Assembly (NCBI GenBank): GCA_024637155.1
Contig: JAGXFR010000058.1
Span: 21,423-85,422, forward strand
Reading direction: 5' to 3'
Length of the DNA: 64,000 nt
From: Burkholderiaceae bacterium
GTDB lineage: Bacteria > Pseudomonadota > Gammaproteobacteria > Burkholderiales > Burkholderiaceae_E
Below the pieces are notes generated by a model. It had not been told where the DNA came from and made no database searches. It worked only from the letters and a program-made list of their open reading frames with translations. Every line of letters begins with the position of its first letter. Position 1 is the stretch's first letter. A program made the translations under genes and the position numbers. Below are positions 47,043-57,358 of the stretch, piece after piece.

Positions 47043-47467
47043 AGGGCCCGGCGGTCGCGGTCGAAGAGCGACCAGAGGTAAGGCACGGCGGCCAGCGCGA
47101 AGAGCGCCGGGTGCACGCCCTGCCCCGCGGCCAGGGCAATTACGAGGAGCACGAGCGCCCAGGCGAAACGCGCCAGCGCGCGCCCCGGGCCGGGACTTGT
47201 TCCGTCCGTCCTGCTCAGGCGCAGGTGAAGCGTCTTCATCGGCAGGGTGCGCCGGCCCCCGCTCCAGAGCCACCCGAAGTAGGCGGCGAGAATGAGCAGC
47301 TCGAAGCCCTGGAGCACGACGCGTCCCAGCGCCGGTTCGCGCAGCAGCAGAGCCAGGGCCAGGAGAACGACGTTTGCGGCGAAGAGCAGGCCCGCGAGCA
47401 GCACGGCCTCGTAGACGATGCCCATCAGCCGCCGCCACGGGTGCGCGGCAGCGGGGAGGGCGCTCAC
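46979..47467 (-). CDS. RDD family membrane protein
   Basis: A 162-residue protein with about three TM helices. The start (WRRLMGIVYEAVLLAG) and LPMKTLHLRL plus SLFDRDRRALYDLLSGT fit the RDD family, of unclear function. Its 3' end overlaps the convergent decarboxylase gene by 64 bp. It lies downstream of the DUF3106 gene, a common betaproteobacterial arrangement. Confidence 0.88.
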   Translation of the reverse strand: MSALPAAAHPWRRLMGIVYEAVLLAGLLFAANVVLLALALLLREPALGRVVLQGFELLILAAYFGWLWSGGRRTLPMKTLHLRLSRTDGTSPGPGRALARFAWALVLLVIALAAGQGVHPALFALAAVPYLWSLFDRDRRALYDLLSGTRLAVTDAATQSTK

Positions 47468-47495
47468 GGCCGCCCAGGCCCGATGACCCCGCTCC

Positions 47496-48113
47496 TCACG
47501 GGGTGTCGCTCCAGTAGGCGGGGGGCTCGCCGAGCGGCTTGGCGGCCTCCTTGGCCAACCCGGTGCGCGCTCCCGCGTGTTTCGCGCCCGTGTTGCTGGT
47601 CCAGCCCCCGATGCGCAGCACCCGCTGCTGCGCGGGGGTCATTTCCTCGTAGCGCTGCCACTGCGTGACGCGCTCCTCGGAAGACATCTGGCGCGCGAGC
47701 CGGTAGTTCGCGCGGGCCTGCTTGCGTTCCGCCGGGCTGAGCGCGGCCCACTCGGCGATGCGCTCCTTCGCCTTCGCCTGCTCGGCGGGGGCGAGCTTCG
47801 GGAAGCGCCCGGCCAGCGAAACCCAGACGCGCTTCTCCGCCGCCGACCACGTGTTCCACTGTTCGGCAAAGGGTTCCAGCAGCTTGCGTTCGCCCTCAGC
47901 CAGTGAACTCCAGAGCGGCTTCACGAGCGGCACCAGGGAGGTGCGCTGCGGCGGCTTGGTGGCCTCGGGGGCCGTGCTGGCCCCGGAGGCGGCCTGGCGC
48001 GGAGCCGGTTGATTCGCCGTCTGGGCGCCAACCGTCCCGATCGCCAACGCGGCGGTGGTCGCGACGCCGGCGACGACCAACGCGGCAACCCCGCTGAAGC
48101 CGGAACGTCTCAT
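47496..48113 (-). CDS. DUF3106 domain protein, exported
   Basis: A 205-residue protein with a signal or anchor segment (residues 8-30), a low-complexity Ala/Pro region and the DUF3106 domain with repeated LSPAERKQAR/MTPAQQRV-type helices. Function unknown. Its start overlaps the DUF3619 stop (ATGA). Confidence 0.85.
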   Translation of the reverse strand: MRRSGFSGVAALVVAGVATTAALAIGTVGAQTANQPAPRQAASGASTAPEATKPPQRTSLVPLVKPLWSSLAEGERKLLEPFAEQWNTWSAAEKRVWVSLAGRFPKLAPAEQAKAKERIAEWAALSPAERKQARANYRLARQMSSEERVTQWQRYEEMTPAQQRVLRIGGWTSNTGAKHAGARTGLAKEAAKPLGEPPAYWSDTP

Positions 48114-48517
48114 CGCTGGTTGTTGCGCAGGTAGACGCCAAAGCCCTTGTCAGCGTAAACCGAGATGGGGACATCGTCGAGCAGCACCGCCGTGTCGACG
48201 TCGGCCACATCCTCGGCGCGGCGGAAATCGTTCCAGACCGATACCGCCAGCAGCCCTGCGACCAGCACGGCGATCGGCACCACCATGGCGGCGATCCGCC
48301 AGGAGAGAGATGGTTCGTGCCCCCACGACGGTCCGCTGGCCGAACCCCCGGCGGTGGCCAGTTGCGTCTGCGCGACCCGCACGGTCTGCGGAGCCGGCAT
48401 CCGGCCCAGCGCCGCGGTGCGGGCCAGTTCGAGACGGTGGGTGACCCGGTACGGCAGGCGCTCGGCGCGCACGTCAAGCGCCCGTCGGACAGTGCGGAGC
48501 GTTTCGAGTTCGTTCAT
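48110..48517 (-). CDS. DUF3619 membrane protein (probable anti-sigma-like partner)
   Basis: A 135-residue protein with a cytosolic N-terminal half, one TM helix (about residues 76-95) and a periplasmic end containing DIDTAVLLDDVP-like sequence. It is DUF3619 by its pattern and context. It is translationally coupled to the sigma factor gene upstream (ATGA), which suggests an anti-sigma-like role; this is inference. Confidence 0.82.
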   Translation of the reverse strand: MNELETLRTVRRALDVRAERLPYRVTHRLELARTAALGRMPAPQTVRVAQTQLATAGGSASGPSWGHEPSLSWRIAAMVVPIAVLVAGLLAVSVWNDFRRAEDVADVDTAVLLDDVPISVYADKGFGVYLRNNQR

Positions 48518-49086
48518 AGTGAAATACCCTTGGCCTCGAGTGCAGCGGCGAGCGTGTGGTTCGCCCGGGAGCAGTGGGTCTTGACGCTGCCCTCCGAACA
48601 TCCCATGGTGGCCGCCGTCTCGGCGAGACTCATGTCTTCCCAGTAACGCATCAGGAAAGCTTCCCGTTGACGAGGCGGAAGCTTTTTCACTTCGTCCTCG
48701 ATCAGGCTCAGAATCTGGCCCCGTTCGACCTGGTCGGCGGCGCTTTCGGCCTGGGGGCTGCCCGGCTCGGCTTCGATCGCCTCGAGGATGTCCCGCGCCG
48801 CTTCCTCCGAGGCGCCGTCGGGGGTCAGGGCCGAGAGGACGGTGGTCCAGCGGTTGCGCACGGTCTCGCGGCGAAAGTGGTCCATCGTGGTCGTCTTGAG
48901 GATCCGCTGGAACAGCGGGGCGAGCTCGGCCGGGGGCCGGTCATGGTAGCGCTCCACGAGCTTGATCATGGCGTCCTGAACGACGTCCAGCGAGGCCTCG
49001 TCGTTGCGCACCGCGTAGACCGTCTGCAGGAATGCGCGCCGCTCGACTGCGGCGAGGAACTCCGACATCTCTGCGCGGGTTGCCAT
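48514..49086 (-). CDS. ECF-type RNA polymerase sigma factor
   Basis: A 190-residue sigma-70 family protein. Region 2 covers ERRAFLQTVYAVRNDEASLDVVQDAMIKL, and region 4 covers LPPRQREAFLMRYWEDMSLAETAATMGCSEGSVKTH. The ATG at 49086 is chosen at the start of family similarity. It heads the sigma-DUF3619-DUF3106-RDD group and diverges from the ilv operon. Confidence 0.93.
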   Translation of the reverse strand: MATRAEMSEFLAAVERRAFLQTVYAVRNDEASLDVVQDAMIKLVERYHDRPPAELAPLFQRILKTTTMDHFRRETVRNRWTTVLSALTPDGASEEAARDILEAIEAEPGSPQAESAADQVERGQILSLIEDEVKKLPPRQREAFLMRYWEDMSLAETAATMGCSEGSVKTHCSRANHTLAAALEAKGISL

Positions 49087-49439
49087 GAGGGAATGGGGGT
49101 GCGGGCGCGACCACTGTGGTTGCGGTGCGCGCATCGTAGCAGAGGGCCGCCGTGGCGCGCCTTGACCGGCGGTGTTGCGCCGCAGTATGCTCCGCGTCTT
49201 ATCGGCTTTTTGCTCCGACGCCGGACGTCTCAATGGAACCGGCGCGGAGCGGTCTTTGCCGGGTTGGCGAACCGAGCCCCCCCGCGCACAAGGCGCGCAT
49301 GCCCCAGACGGCCCCAAAAGGGTGCGTAACGGGCGTCCGATCAATCTCGCAGGCCCCGTGCCAAGGTCTGCGTCGTGGCGGCCACCGGTCGCAGCGGCGC
49401 CGGCGGGCGGGCTCCCTGGACTTGAAAGGAAGGAACAGG
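49087..49439 (+). promoter_or_regulatory. ilv operon promoter and long leader region
   Basis: This 353-bp gene-free stretch carries a promoter TTGACC (49162-49167), 18-bp spacer, TATGCT (49186-49191). The transcript would have a leader of about 240 nt before ilvB. I looked for a leader peptide rich in Leu/Val/Ile codons and saw none that convinced me, nor a T-tract attenuator. The rest is GC-rich with small inverted repeats. Confidence 0.55.
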
Positions 49440-51155
49440 ATGGAACTCACAGGCGCCGAAATCGTCGTCCGTTGTCTGCAGGAAGAGGGGGTCGAGCACC
49501 TCTTCGGGTATCCCGGCGGGGCGGTTCTCTACATCTACGACGAGCTCTTCAAGCAGGAGCAGGTCCAGCACATCCTCGTGCGTCACGAGCAGGCCGCCGT
49601 TCACGCGGCCGATGCCTATTCGCGCTCGAGCAACAGGGTGGGTGTCGCGCTCGTCACCAGCGGACCCGGGGTCACCAACGCGGTCACGGGCATTGCGACG
49701 GCCTACATGGATTCAATCCCGCTCGTGATTCTCACCGGGCAGGTCCCCACCCACGCCATCGGCGAAGACGCGTTCCAGGAGTGCGACGCGGTCGGGATCA
49801 CGCGCCCGTGCGTCAAGCACAACTTCCTGGTCAAGGATGTCAAGCACCTGGCCGAGACGATCAAGAAGGCGTTTCATATCGCCTCGACCGGGCGACCTGG
49901 CCCGGTGCTGGTCGACATTCCGAAGGACGTCACCCGCGAGCGCTGCGGCTACGAATATCCGAAGTCGGTGTCGATGCGCTCCTACAACCCCGTCACCAAG
50001 GGTCATCAGGGACAGATCAAGAAGGCACTGCAACTGATTCGCGGCGCCGAGCGCCCGATGATCTACACGGGCGGCGGCGTGATCCTCTCGAACGCTTCGG
50101 AGGAACTGCGCCAGTTCGTCGACCGGCTCGGTTTCCCGTGCACGAGCACGCTGATGGGCCTGGGCGCGTATCCGGCCTCGGACCCGAAATTCCTCGGGAT
50201 GCTCGGCATGCACGGCACCTACGAGGCCAACATGGCGATGCAGCATTGCGATGTGCTGCTGGCCATCGGGGCCCGTTTCGACGACCGGGTGATCGGCAAC
50301 CCGAAGCACTTCGCGCAGAATCCGCGCCGCATCGTGCACATCGACATCGACCCCTCGTCGATATCGAAGCGCGTGCGCGTCGATGTGCCAATCGTCGGTG
50401 ACGTGCGCGACACGCTCAGCACGATGAACGTGCTGCTCGAGGGCGACGGCGCGTCGGTGTCGGACGCGAAGCCGCTGGCGGCGTGGTGGCAGCAGATCGA
50501 GGAGTGGCGCACCCGGCAGTGCCTGAAGTACGACCTGGGCGTCGATGTGGTCAAGCCGCAGTACGTAATCGAGAAACTCTGGGAAGTCACCGGCGGCGAC
50601 GCGTTCGTGACCTCGGACGTCGGCCAGCACCAGATGTGGGCCGCGCAGTACTACCGCTTTGACAAGCCGCGCCGATGGATCAATTCCGGCGGGCTGGGAA
50701 CGATGGGCGTCGGACTGCCCTTCGCGATGGGGGTGCTGCTCGCGAACCCGGGCGCGGACGTGGTATGCGTGACCGGCGAAGGGTCGATCCAGATGTGCAT
50801 CCAGGAGCTCTCGACCTGCCGCCAGTACAACCTGCCGGTGAAGATCGTCAACCTGAACAACCGCTACCTGGGCATGGTGCGCCAGTGGCAGGAGATCGAA
50901 TACGGGGGGCGCTATTCGCACTCGTACATGGACGCGCTGCCGGACTTCGTTGCGCTCGCCGAGGCCTACGGGCACGTGGGGATTCGCGTCGATCGCCCCG
51001 AAGACGTCGAGCCCGCGCTGCGTGACGCGTTCGGCAAGTACAAGGACCGCCTGGTGTTCATCGACGTCATCACCGACCAGACCGAGAACGTCTGGCCGAT
51101 GGTGCAGGGTGGCAAGGGCCTGACCGAGATGCTGCTCGGTTCGGTCGATCTGTGA
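49440..51155 (+). CDS. ilvB: acetolactate synthase large subunit
   Basis: A 571-residue ThDP enzyme condensing pyruvate to acetolactate, or pyruvate with 2-oxobutyrate. It has the catalytic Glu in RHEQAAVHAADAY, an FAD-binding middle domain and the ThDP/Mg motif TGEGSIQMCIQELST. The ATG at 49440 has AAGGA upstream. First gene of ilvB-ilvN-ilvC. Confidence 0.97.
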   Translation: MELTGAEIVVRCLQEEGVEHLFGYPGGAVLYIYDELFKQEQVQHILVRHEQAAVHAADAYSRSSNRVGVALVTSGPGVTNAVTGIATAYMDSIPLVILTGQVPTHAIGEDAFQECDAVGITRPCVKHNFLVKDVKHLAETIKKAFHIASTGRPGPVLVDIPKDVTRERCGYEYPKSVSMRSYNPVTKGHQGQIKKALQLIRGAERPMIYTGGGVILSNASEELRQFVDRLGFPCTSTLMGLGAYPASDPKFLGMLGMHGTYEANMAMQHCDVLLAIGARFDDRVIGNPKHFAQNPRRIVHIDIDPSSISKRVRVDVPIVGDVRDTLSTMNVLLEGDGASVSDAKPLAAWWQQIEEWRTRQCLKYDLGVDVVKPQYVIEKLWEVTGGDAFVTSDVGQHQMWAAQYYRFDKPRRWINSGGLGTMGVGLPFAMGVLLANPGADVVCVTGEGSIQMCIQELSTCRQYNLPVKIVNLNNRYLGMVRQWQEIEYGGRYSHSYMDALPDFVALAEAYGHVGIRVDRPEDVEPALRDAFGKYKDRLVFIDVITDQTENVWPMVQGGKGLTEMLLGSVDL

Positions 51156-51165
51156 GGGGGCGGCC

Positions 51166-51657
51166 ATGAGACACGTGATTTCGGTGCTCCTCGAGAATGA
51201 ACCCGGTGCGCTCTCGCGGGTGGTGGGGCTCTTTTCCGCGCGGGGCTACAACATCGAGACCCTGACGGTGGCGCCCACCGAGGACAAGTCGCTCTCGCGC
51301 ATGACGATCGTCACGACGGGGTCCGACGAAGTGATCGAGCAGATCGTCAAGCATCTGAACCGCCTCATCGAGGTGGTCAAGCTGATCGACCTGACCGACA
51401 GCGCCTACATCGACCGGGAGCTGATGCTGATCAAGGTTCGCGCGGTCGGCAAGGAGCGTGAAGAGGTGAAACGGATGGCGGACATCTTCCGCGGCCGGAT
51501 CATCGACGTGACGGATCGAAGCTACACGATCGAACTCACTGGTGACGGCGGCAAGCTCGACGCGTTCATCGATGCGCTCGACCGGGCGTCGATCCTTGAG
51601 ACGGTGCGTACGGGTTGTTCTGGAATCGCGCGCGGTGAGCGCGTCCTCAAGATCTAA
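51166..51657 (+). CDS. ilvN: acetolactate synthase small (regulatory) subunit
   Basis: A 163-residue regulatory subunit. The N-terminal ACT domain (ISVLLENEPGALSRVVGLFSARGYNIETL) binds valine for feedback inhibition, followed by a C-terminal alpha/beta domain. It starts 10 bp after ilvB. Confidence 0.97.
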   Translation: MRHVISVLLENEPGALSRVVGLFSARGYNIETLTVAPTEDKSLSRMTIVTTGSDEVIEQIVKHLNRLIEVVKLIDLTDSAYIDRELMLIKVRAVGKEREEVKRMADIFRGRIIDVTDRSYTIELTGDGGKLDAFIDALDRASILETVRTGCSGIARGERVLKI

Positions 51658-51669
51658 CGGGAGATGTGA

Positions 51670-52686
<1,017 letters not shown>

Positions 52687-52698
52687 GCGCCTCACGCG

Positions 52699-52730
52699 CC
52701 CCGCCGAGACTCCTCGTGGAGCCGGCGGGG
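52699..52730 (+). terminator. GC-rich hairpin between ilvC and psd
   Basis: An 8-bp stem CCCCGCCG/CGGCGGGG encloses a second small stem CTCC-TCGT-GGAG. No T-run follows, so intrinsic termination is doubtful. It could be an mRNA-stabilising structure or a weak terminator. Confidence 0.35.
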
Positions 52731-52746
52731 CCCTATACTTGCGGAC

Positions 52747-53439
52747 ATGACTGCGTATCCTCATCCGATCATCGCCCGCGAGGGATGGCTCTTCCTCGGC
52801 CTTGCCATTGTGATCGCCCTGGTCGTGCACCTCGGCGCCGGGTTCGCGTGGGCGCTGCCCTTCTGGGTGCTGGCGCTGTTCGTGCTGCAGTTCTTCCGCG
52901 ATCCCGCCCGGGACGCACCCGCCGATGCGGATGCCGTGCTGGCTCCCGCCGACGGACGGGTGATCGCGATCGAGCAGGTCGAGGACGCGTACGCCGGGCG
53001 CACGGCGCTCAAGATCTCGGTGTTCATGAACGTGTTCAATGTTCACTCCAATCGCGCGCCGGTCGACGGGAAGGTGGAGAGCGTGCGGTATTTCCCGGGC
53101 AAGTTCTTCAATGCCAATCTCGACAAGGCCTCCGAAGCGAACGAGCGCAATGCGGTCCTGATCCGTGCAGCCAACGGCGCGCTCGTTTCCTGCGTGCAGG
53201 TGGCCGGACTGATTGCGCGCCGCATCCTGTGCTACGTCGCCGCAGGGGCCGTTGTCGGCAGGGGCCAGCGTTTCGGCTTCATTCGCTTCGGCTCGCGGGT
53301 CGACGTCTACCTGCCCCCCGAAAGCCGTCCCGAGGTGGTGATCGGAGAAAAGGTCAAGGCCGCGGTGACGATCCTGGCGCGGTTCGCCGAACCCGCCGCG
53401 CAAGCTGTCGCTGCCCCGCAGCCTGAAGGGAAAAAATGA
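52747..53439 (+). CDS. psd: phosphatidylserine decarboxylase proenzyme
   Basis: A 230-residue short-form enzyme making phosphatidylethanolamine. One or two TM helices lie at residues 15-60. Motifs [14 protein letters not shown] and FIRFGSRVD are present; the Gly-Ser in the latter is the self-cleavage site that yields the pyruvoyl group. Its stop overlaps the pssA start (ATGA). Confidence 0.95.
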   Translation: MTAYPHPIIAREGWLFLGLAIVIALVVHLGAGFAWALPFWVLALFVLQFFRDPARDAPADADAVLAPADGRVIAIEQVEDAYAGRTALKISVFMNVFNVHSNRAPVDGKVESVRYFPGKFFNANLDKASEANERNAVLIRAANGALVSCVQVAGLIARRILCYVAAGAVVGRGQRFGFIRFGSRVDVYLPPESRPEVVIGEKVKAAVTILARFAEPAAQAVAAPQPEGKK

Positions 53440-54305
53440 GCGAACGCGCACCCAACGGGGAACCCGCCGGAAGCGACCAGGCGAAACCCGCGCACACGCC
53501 CAGGGGGCTGGCGCCCAAGCGCTCACGGCGCATCTACCTGCTGCCCAACGCGCTGACGACCGCCGCGCTGTTCTGCGGGTTCTACGCGATCGTGCAGGCG
53601 ATGAACCAGCACTTCGAGCAGGCGGCGATCGCGATCTTCGTGGCCATGGTGCTCGACAGTCTGGACGGGCGCGTGGCGCGGATGACCAACACCGAAAGCG
53701 CGTTCGGGGAGATGTTCGACAGTCTCTCGGACATGGTTTCGTTTGGCGTGGCGCCGGCGCTGATCATCTATGAGTGGTCGCTGCGCGGACTCGGCAAGTG
53801 GGGTTGGCTGGCCGCCTTCGTCTACGTCGCGGGCGCAGCCATGCGCCTGGCACGCTTCAACGCGAACATCGGTGTGGTGGACAAGCGCTTCTTCCAGGGC
53901 TTGCCCTCGCCCTCCGCGGCGGCACTGATCGCCGGGCTCGTGTGGGTGGTGACAGACCTGCGCGAGACGCACTGGATCACGCTGAGCCGCGCCGATCTGG
54001 CGTGGCCGGCATGGGTGCTGACGGTCTACGCGGGGCTGACGATGGTCTCGATCGCGCCCTTCTACAGTTTCAAGGGAATCAATCTCAAGAAGAGCGTGCC
54101 GTTCATCTTCCTGATCGCGCTGATGCTGTTGCTGGTGCTGATTTCCGCGGACCCGCCGATGGTGCTCTTCGGGTTGGCGCTGATCTACGGACTATCGGGT
54201 TACGTCGTGTGGTTCTGGCTGTGGAAGACGGGCAGACAGTTGCCGTGGCGCGTGCGCGCGCCGCTTCACGGGGGCAAAGGGGGCAAAGGGGGCGACGAGG
54301 TTTGA
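53436..54305 (+). CDS. pssA: CDP-diacylglycerol-serine O-phosphatidyltransferase
   Basis: A 289-residue membrane enzyme. The CDP-alcohol phosphotransferase signature is complete: [10 protein letters not shown], then the conserved Gly and FDSLSD. It makes phosphatidylserine for Psd, encoded immediately upstream. The C-terminus ends in a short GGKGGKGG repeat encoded by 9-bp DNA repeats. In many betaproteobacteria leuA follows; here tpiA follows instead. Confidence 0.95.
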   Translation: MSERAPNGEPAGSDQAKPAHTPRGLAPKRSRRIYLLPNALTTAALFCGFYAIVQAMNQHFEQAAIAIFVAMVLDSLDGRVARMTNTESAFGEMFDSLSDMVSFGVAPALIIYEWSLRGLGKWGWLAAFVYVAGAAMRLARFNANIGVVDKRFFQGLPSPSAAALIAGLVWVVTDLRETHWITLSRADLAWPAWVLTVYAGLTMVSIAPFYSFKGINLKKSVPFIFLIALMLLLVLISADPPMVLFGLALIYGLSGYVVWFWLWKTGRQLPWRVRAPLHGGKGGKGGDEV

Positions 54306-54331
54306 CCCTGTGCTCGGCTGCACAGTAAAAT
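54302..54331 (+). promoter_or_regulatory. predicted sigma70 promoter of tpiA-secG
   Basis: TTGACC (54302-54307), an 18-bp spacer and TAAAAT (54326-54331) lie 35 bp before the tpiA ATG; the -35 overlaps the pssA stop codon. Confidence 0.6.
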
Positions 54332-54365
54332 CCATGGTTTACCCAAGCAAAGAGCCGCGGTCGCG

Positions 54366-55136
54366 ATGAAGTCCCGCAAGCCACTGGTTGCCGGCAACTG
54401 GAAGATGAACGGAGACGTCGTCGCGAACGAACATCTGTTCACGACGCTGCGTTCCGCTCTGGAGCGCACCTCCACATCCCGAATCGATATCGTCGTATGC
54501 CCGCCGTTCCCCTATCTCGGGCAGGCCATTGCGTGGCTCAGCGACACGGGAATCGCGGTCGGCGGACAGAACGTCGCGGCGGCGGACCAGGGGGCGTTCA
54601 CCGGTGAGGTCTCGGCAGGCATGCTGGCCGATCTGGGCTGCCGGTGGGCCATCGTGGGCCATTCGGAGCGCCGCACGCTGTTCGGCGAGACGGACGAGGT
54701 GGTGGCGGCCAAGACGCACACCGCGCTGGCGCAGGGAATCGGCGTGATCGTCTGCGTCGGCGAGTCCCTCGAGGAGCGCGAACGGGGGCTCACCGAAGCC
54801 GTGCTGGCGCGCCAGGTCGACGCCTTTGCCGCGGCGCTTGCCGGGCCGGGGCGAGAACGGGTGGTCGTCGCTTATGAACCGGTCTGGGCCATCGGTACCG
54901 GGCGCAGTGCCTCGAACGACATGGCGCAGCAGGCGCATCGCTTCATTCGCGATCGCCTCGCGCTGCAGGACAGCGAGGCGGCCGAGCAGGTACGAATTCT
55001 TTACGGCGGAAGCGTCAAACCGTCGAATGCGATCGGATTGTTTTCGATGCCGGACATCGACGGCGGACTGATCGGGGGCGCCTCGCTCGTGGCGGACGAT
55101 TTTCTGAACATCTGTCGGGCGGCAGCCGCCGCCTGA
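54366..55136 (+). CDS. tpiA: triosephosphate isomerase
   Basis: A 256-residue glycolytic enzyme. It has the catalytic Lys in VAGNWKMNG, His in IVGHSERR and Glu in VAYEPVWAIGTG, with the phosphate-binding YGGSVKPSN near the C-terminus. It precedes secG and the nuo operon as in other betaproteobacteria. Confidence 0.98.
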   Translation: MKSRKPLVAGNWKMNGDVVANEHLFTTLRSALERTSTSRIDIVVCPPFPYLGQAIAWLSDTGIAVGGQNVAAADQGAFTGEVSAGMLADLGCRWAIVGHSERRTLFGETDEVVAAKTHTALAQGIGVIVCVGESLEERERGLTEAVLARQVDAFAAALAGPGRERVVVAYEPVWAIGTGRSASNDMAQQAHRFIRDRLALQDSEAAEQVRILYGGSVKPSNAIGLFSMPDIDGGLIGGASLVADDFLNICRAAAAA

Positions 55137-55171
55137 CGCGCAGGCTCCATGGGAGCCACCGGAGTGAACAA

Positions 55172-55594
55172 ATGCAGTGGTTGCTGAATCTTCTGACGAT
55201 CGCCCAGGTGCTCTGTGCGCTGGGCGTGATCATCCTCGTGCTGCTCCAGCACGGCAAGGGCGCCGACATGGGCGCGGCCTTCGGTTCGGGTGCCTCCGGG
55301 AGCCTGTTCGGCGCCACCGGGGCGGCGAACTTCCTCAGCCGCCTGACCGCCGCATTCGCGTTCTTCTTCTTCGTCTCGACGCTGGGTCTCGCCTTTCTCG
55401 GCAACCGCAAGCCCGAGGCGCCGCGCAGCGTGATGGAGGGCGTGACCGAACAGCCCGCGCGCGGCGTTTCCGACATTCCGACGACGATTTTGCCTCCGCC
55501 TGCGGGAACGGCAGTTCCGGCGGATGCGCCGAAGTTGCCGCCTGCCGACAACACGAGCGGGAAGTCCGGGCAAGCAAACGACATTCCGAAGTAG
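55172..55594 (+). CDS. secG: preprotein translocase subunit SecG
   Basis: A 140-residue inner-membrane protein with two TM helices, joined by the typical loop HGKGADMGAAFGSGASGSLFG. It assists SecYE in protein export. The Pro-rich C-terminal tail is longer than in enteric SecG. It lies 35 bp after tpiA. Confidence 0.96.
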   Translation: MQWLLNLLTIAQVLCALGVIILVLLQHGKGADMGAAFGSGASGSLFGATGAANFLSRLTAAFAFFFFVSTLGLAFLGNRKPEAPRSVMEGVTEQPARGVSDIPTTILPPPAGTAVPADAPKLPPADNTSGKSGQANDIPK

Positions 55595-55677
55595 AATCCG
55601 GGGTCGGGTTTCCTCAGCCCGGCTGAAGCTGCGGTCAGATAGTTGAGTATTGGACTTGTGCTGGAAACGCAGCACGC

Positions 55678-55762
55678 GCCGACGTGGTGAAATTGGTAGA
55701 CACGCTATCTTGAGGGGGTAGTGGCGAAAGCTGTGCGAGTTCGAGTCTCGCCGTCGGCACCA
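55678..55762 (+). tRNA. tRNA-Leu (anticodon GAG)
   Basis: An 85-nt class II tRNA. The acceptor stem GCCGACG/CGTCGGC is perfect and the gene encodes the CCA end. The anticodon stem CTATC/GGTAG frames the loop TTGAGGG, giving anticodon GAG at 55712-55714. A variable arm and a GTTCGAGTC T-loop are present. Its place between secG and nuoA is conserved in betaproteobacteria. Confidence 0.96.
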
Positions 55763-55858
55763 GATTTGTGGGTCCCGCCCCGGGTTGATCGGGGGCGGCA
55801 CGATGACAGGGGGCGGGACAGCAGTTCCTGATTTCCCTACTCTTGACTTGGGACGATT

Positions 55859-56218
55859 GTGAATTTAGAGAGCTACCTCCCCGTCTTGCTGTTCATCATC
55901 GTTGCCATGGGCGTCGGCGTCGGCCCGCTGGTGATGGGCAGGATGCTCGGCCCCCATCGTCCGAACCCCGACAAGCTCTCCCCCTACGAGTGCGGGTTCG
56001 AAGCCTTCGGTGACGCGCGGATGCAATTCGACATCCGCTTCTATCTGATCGCGATCCTCTTCATCCTGTTCGACCTGGAGATTGCCTTCCTCTTCCCGTG
56101 GGCGGTGTCGCTCGACGCGATCGGGTTCTTCGGGTTCGCGTCGATGATGATCTTTCTCGCCATTCTGGTGGTGGGTTTCGTTTTTGAGTGGAAGAAGGGC
56201 GCGCTCGACTGGGAGTGA
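55859..56218 (+). CDS. nuoA: NADH-quinone oxidoreductase subunit A
   Basis: A 119-residue membrane subunit with three TM helices. The loop [22 protein letters not shown] with its conserved Cys is diagnostic. The start is GTG at 55859. First gene of the nuo operon. Confidence 0.97.
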   Translation: MNLESYLPVLLFIIVAMGVGVGPLVMGRMLGPHRPNPDKLSPYECGFEAFGDARMQFDIRFYLIAILFILFDLEIAFLFPWAVSLDAIGFFGFASMMIFLAILVVGFVFEWKKGALDWE

Positions 56219-56263
56219 TTCCAGCGGGCTGTTTCCCTTTCGCCGGGGCCTCGGAGCAAATGG

Positions 56264-56740
56264 ATGGGCATTGAAGGCATACTGAGTCAGGGCTTTGTCA
56301 CTACGCAGGTCGACAAGGTCATCAACTGGACACGCACGGGTTCGATCTGGCCGATGAGCTTCGGCCTGGCCTGTTGCGCGATCGAGATGATGCACGCCGG
56401 CGCATCGCGCTACGACCTGGATCGTTTCGGCGTGGTGTTCCGGCCCAGCCCGCGGCACGCTGACCTGATCATCATCGCCGGCACGCTGACCAACAAGATG
56501 GCGCCCGCGCTGCGCAGGGTCTATGACCAGATGGCCGAGCCGCGCTGGGTCATCTCGATGGGCTCGTGCGCGAACGGCGGCGGCTACTACCACTACTCCT
56601 ACGCGGTGGTCCGCGGATGCGACCGGATCATTCCCGTCGACGTCTACGTGCCCGGCTGCCCGCCGACCGCGGAGGCGCTGATCTACGGCATCCTGCAGCT
56701 GCAAACCAAGATCCGGCGCACGAGCACCATCGCGCGCTGA
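56264..56740 (+). CDS. nuoB: NADH-quinone oxidoreductase subunit B
   Basis: A 158-residue subunit carrying the N2 [4Fe-4S] cluster at the quinone site. The adjacent Cys pair in [18 protein letters not shown] and [11 protein letters not shown] supply the four ligands. Confidence 0.98.
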   Translation: MGIEGILSQGFVTTQVDKVINWTRTGSIWPMSFGLACCAIEMMHAGASRYDLDRFGVVFRPSPRHADLIIIAGTLTNKMAPALRRVYDQMAEPRWVISMGSCANGGGYYHYSYAVVRGCDRIIPVDVYVPGCPPTAEALIYGILQLQTKIRRTSTIAR

Positions 56741-56759
56741 TCCCGGACGACGAGAATTC

Positions 56760-57356
56760 ATGACTCATTACGAGAACCTCAAGGCGTGCCTGCACGAGGC
56801 ACTGGGTGATCGCATCAGGGAGTTCCACGATCGCCTCGGCGAAGTGACGCTGGTGGTCGATCAGCAGGACTACCTCGACGTCGCAAAGGTACTGCGCGAT
56901 CACGCCGGGCTGCGCATGGACACGATGATCGATCTGTGCGGGGTGGACTATCAGGGCTACGGCAACGGGACATGGACCGCAGGGCGCTTCGCCGTGGTCC
57001 TCCATCTCCTGTCGGTCACGCACAACTGGCGCGTGCGGGTGCGCTGCTTCTGCAGCGACGAGGATTTCCCGGTGCTGCCCTCGCTGTGTGAGGTCTGGCC
57101 CGCGGTCAACTGGTTCGAACGCGAAGCCTTCGACCTGTTCGGCATCGTGTTCGAAGGGCACGCCGACCTGCGCCGCATCCTCACTGACTACGGATTCGTC
57201 GGGCACCCGTTCCGCAAGGATTTCCCGGTCTCGGGCTACGTTGAAATGCGCTACGACCCGGAACAGCGACGGGTCATCTACCAGCCGGTCACGATCGAGC
57301 CCCGCGACAACGTTCCCAGGGTGATTCGTGAAGATGGCTACGGGGCAGGGCACTAG
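56760..57356 (+). CDS. nuoC: NADH-quinone oxidoreductase subunit C
   Basis: A 198-residue hydrophilic subunit. [22 protein letters not shown] and [19 protein letters not shown] form the 30-kDa subunit signature. It is separate from nuoD rather than fused, and 2 bp from it. Confidence 0.97.
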   Translation: MTHYENLKACLHEALGDRIREFHDRLGEVTLVVDQQDYLDVAKVLRDHAGLRMDTMIDLCGVDYQGYGNGTWTAGRFAVVLHLLSVTHNWRVRVRCFCSDEDFPVLPSLCEVWPAVNWFEREAFDLFGIVFEGHADLRRILTDYGFVGHPFRKDFPVSGYVEMRYDPEQRRVIYQPVTIEPRDNVPRVIREDGYGAGH

Positions 57357-57358
57357 CA

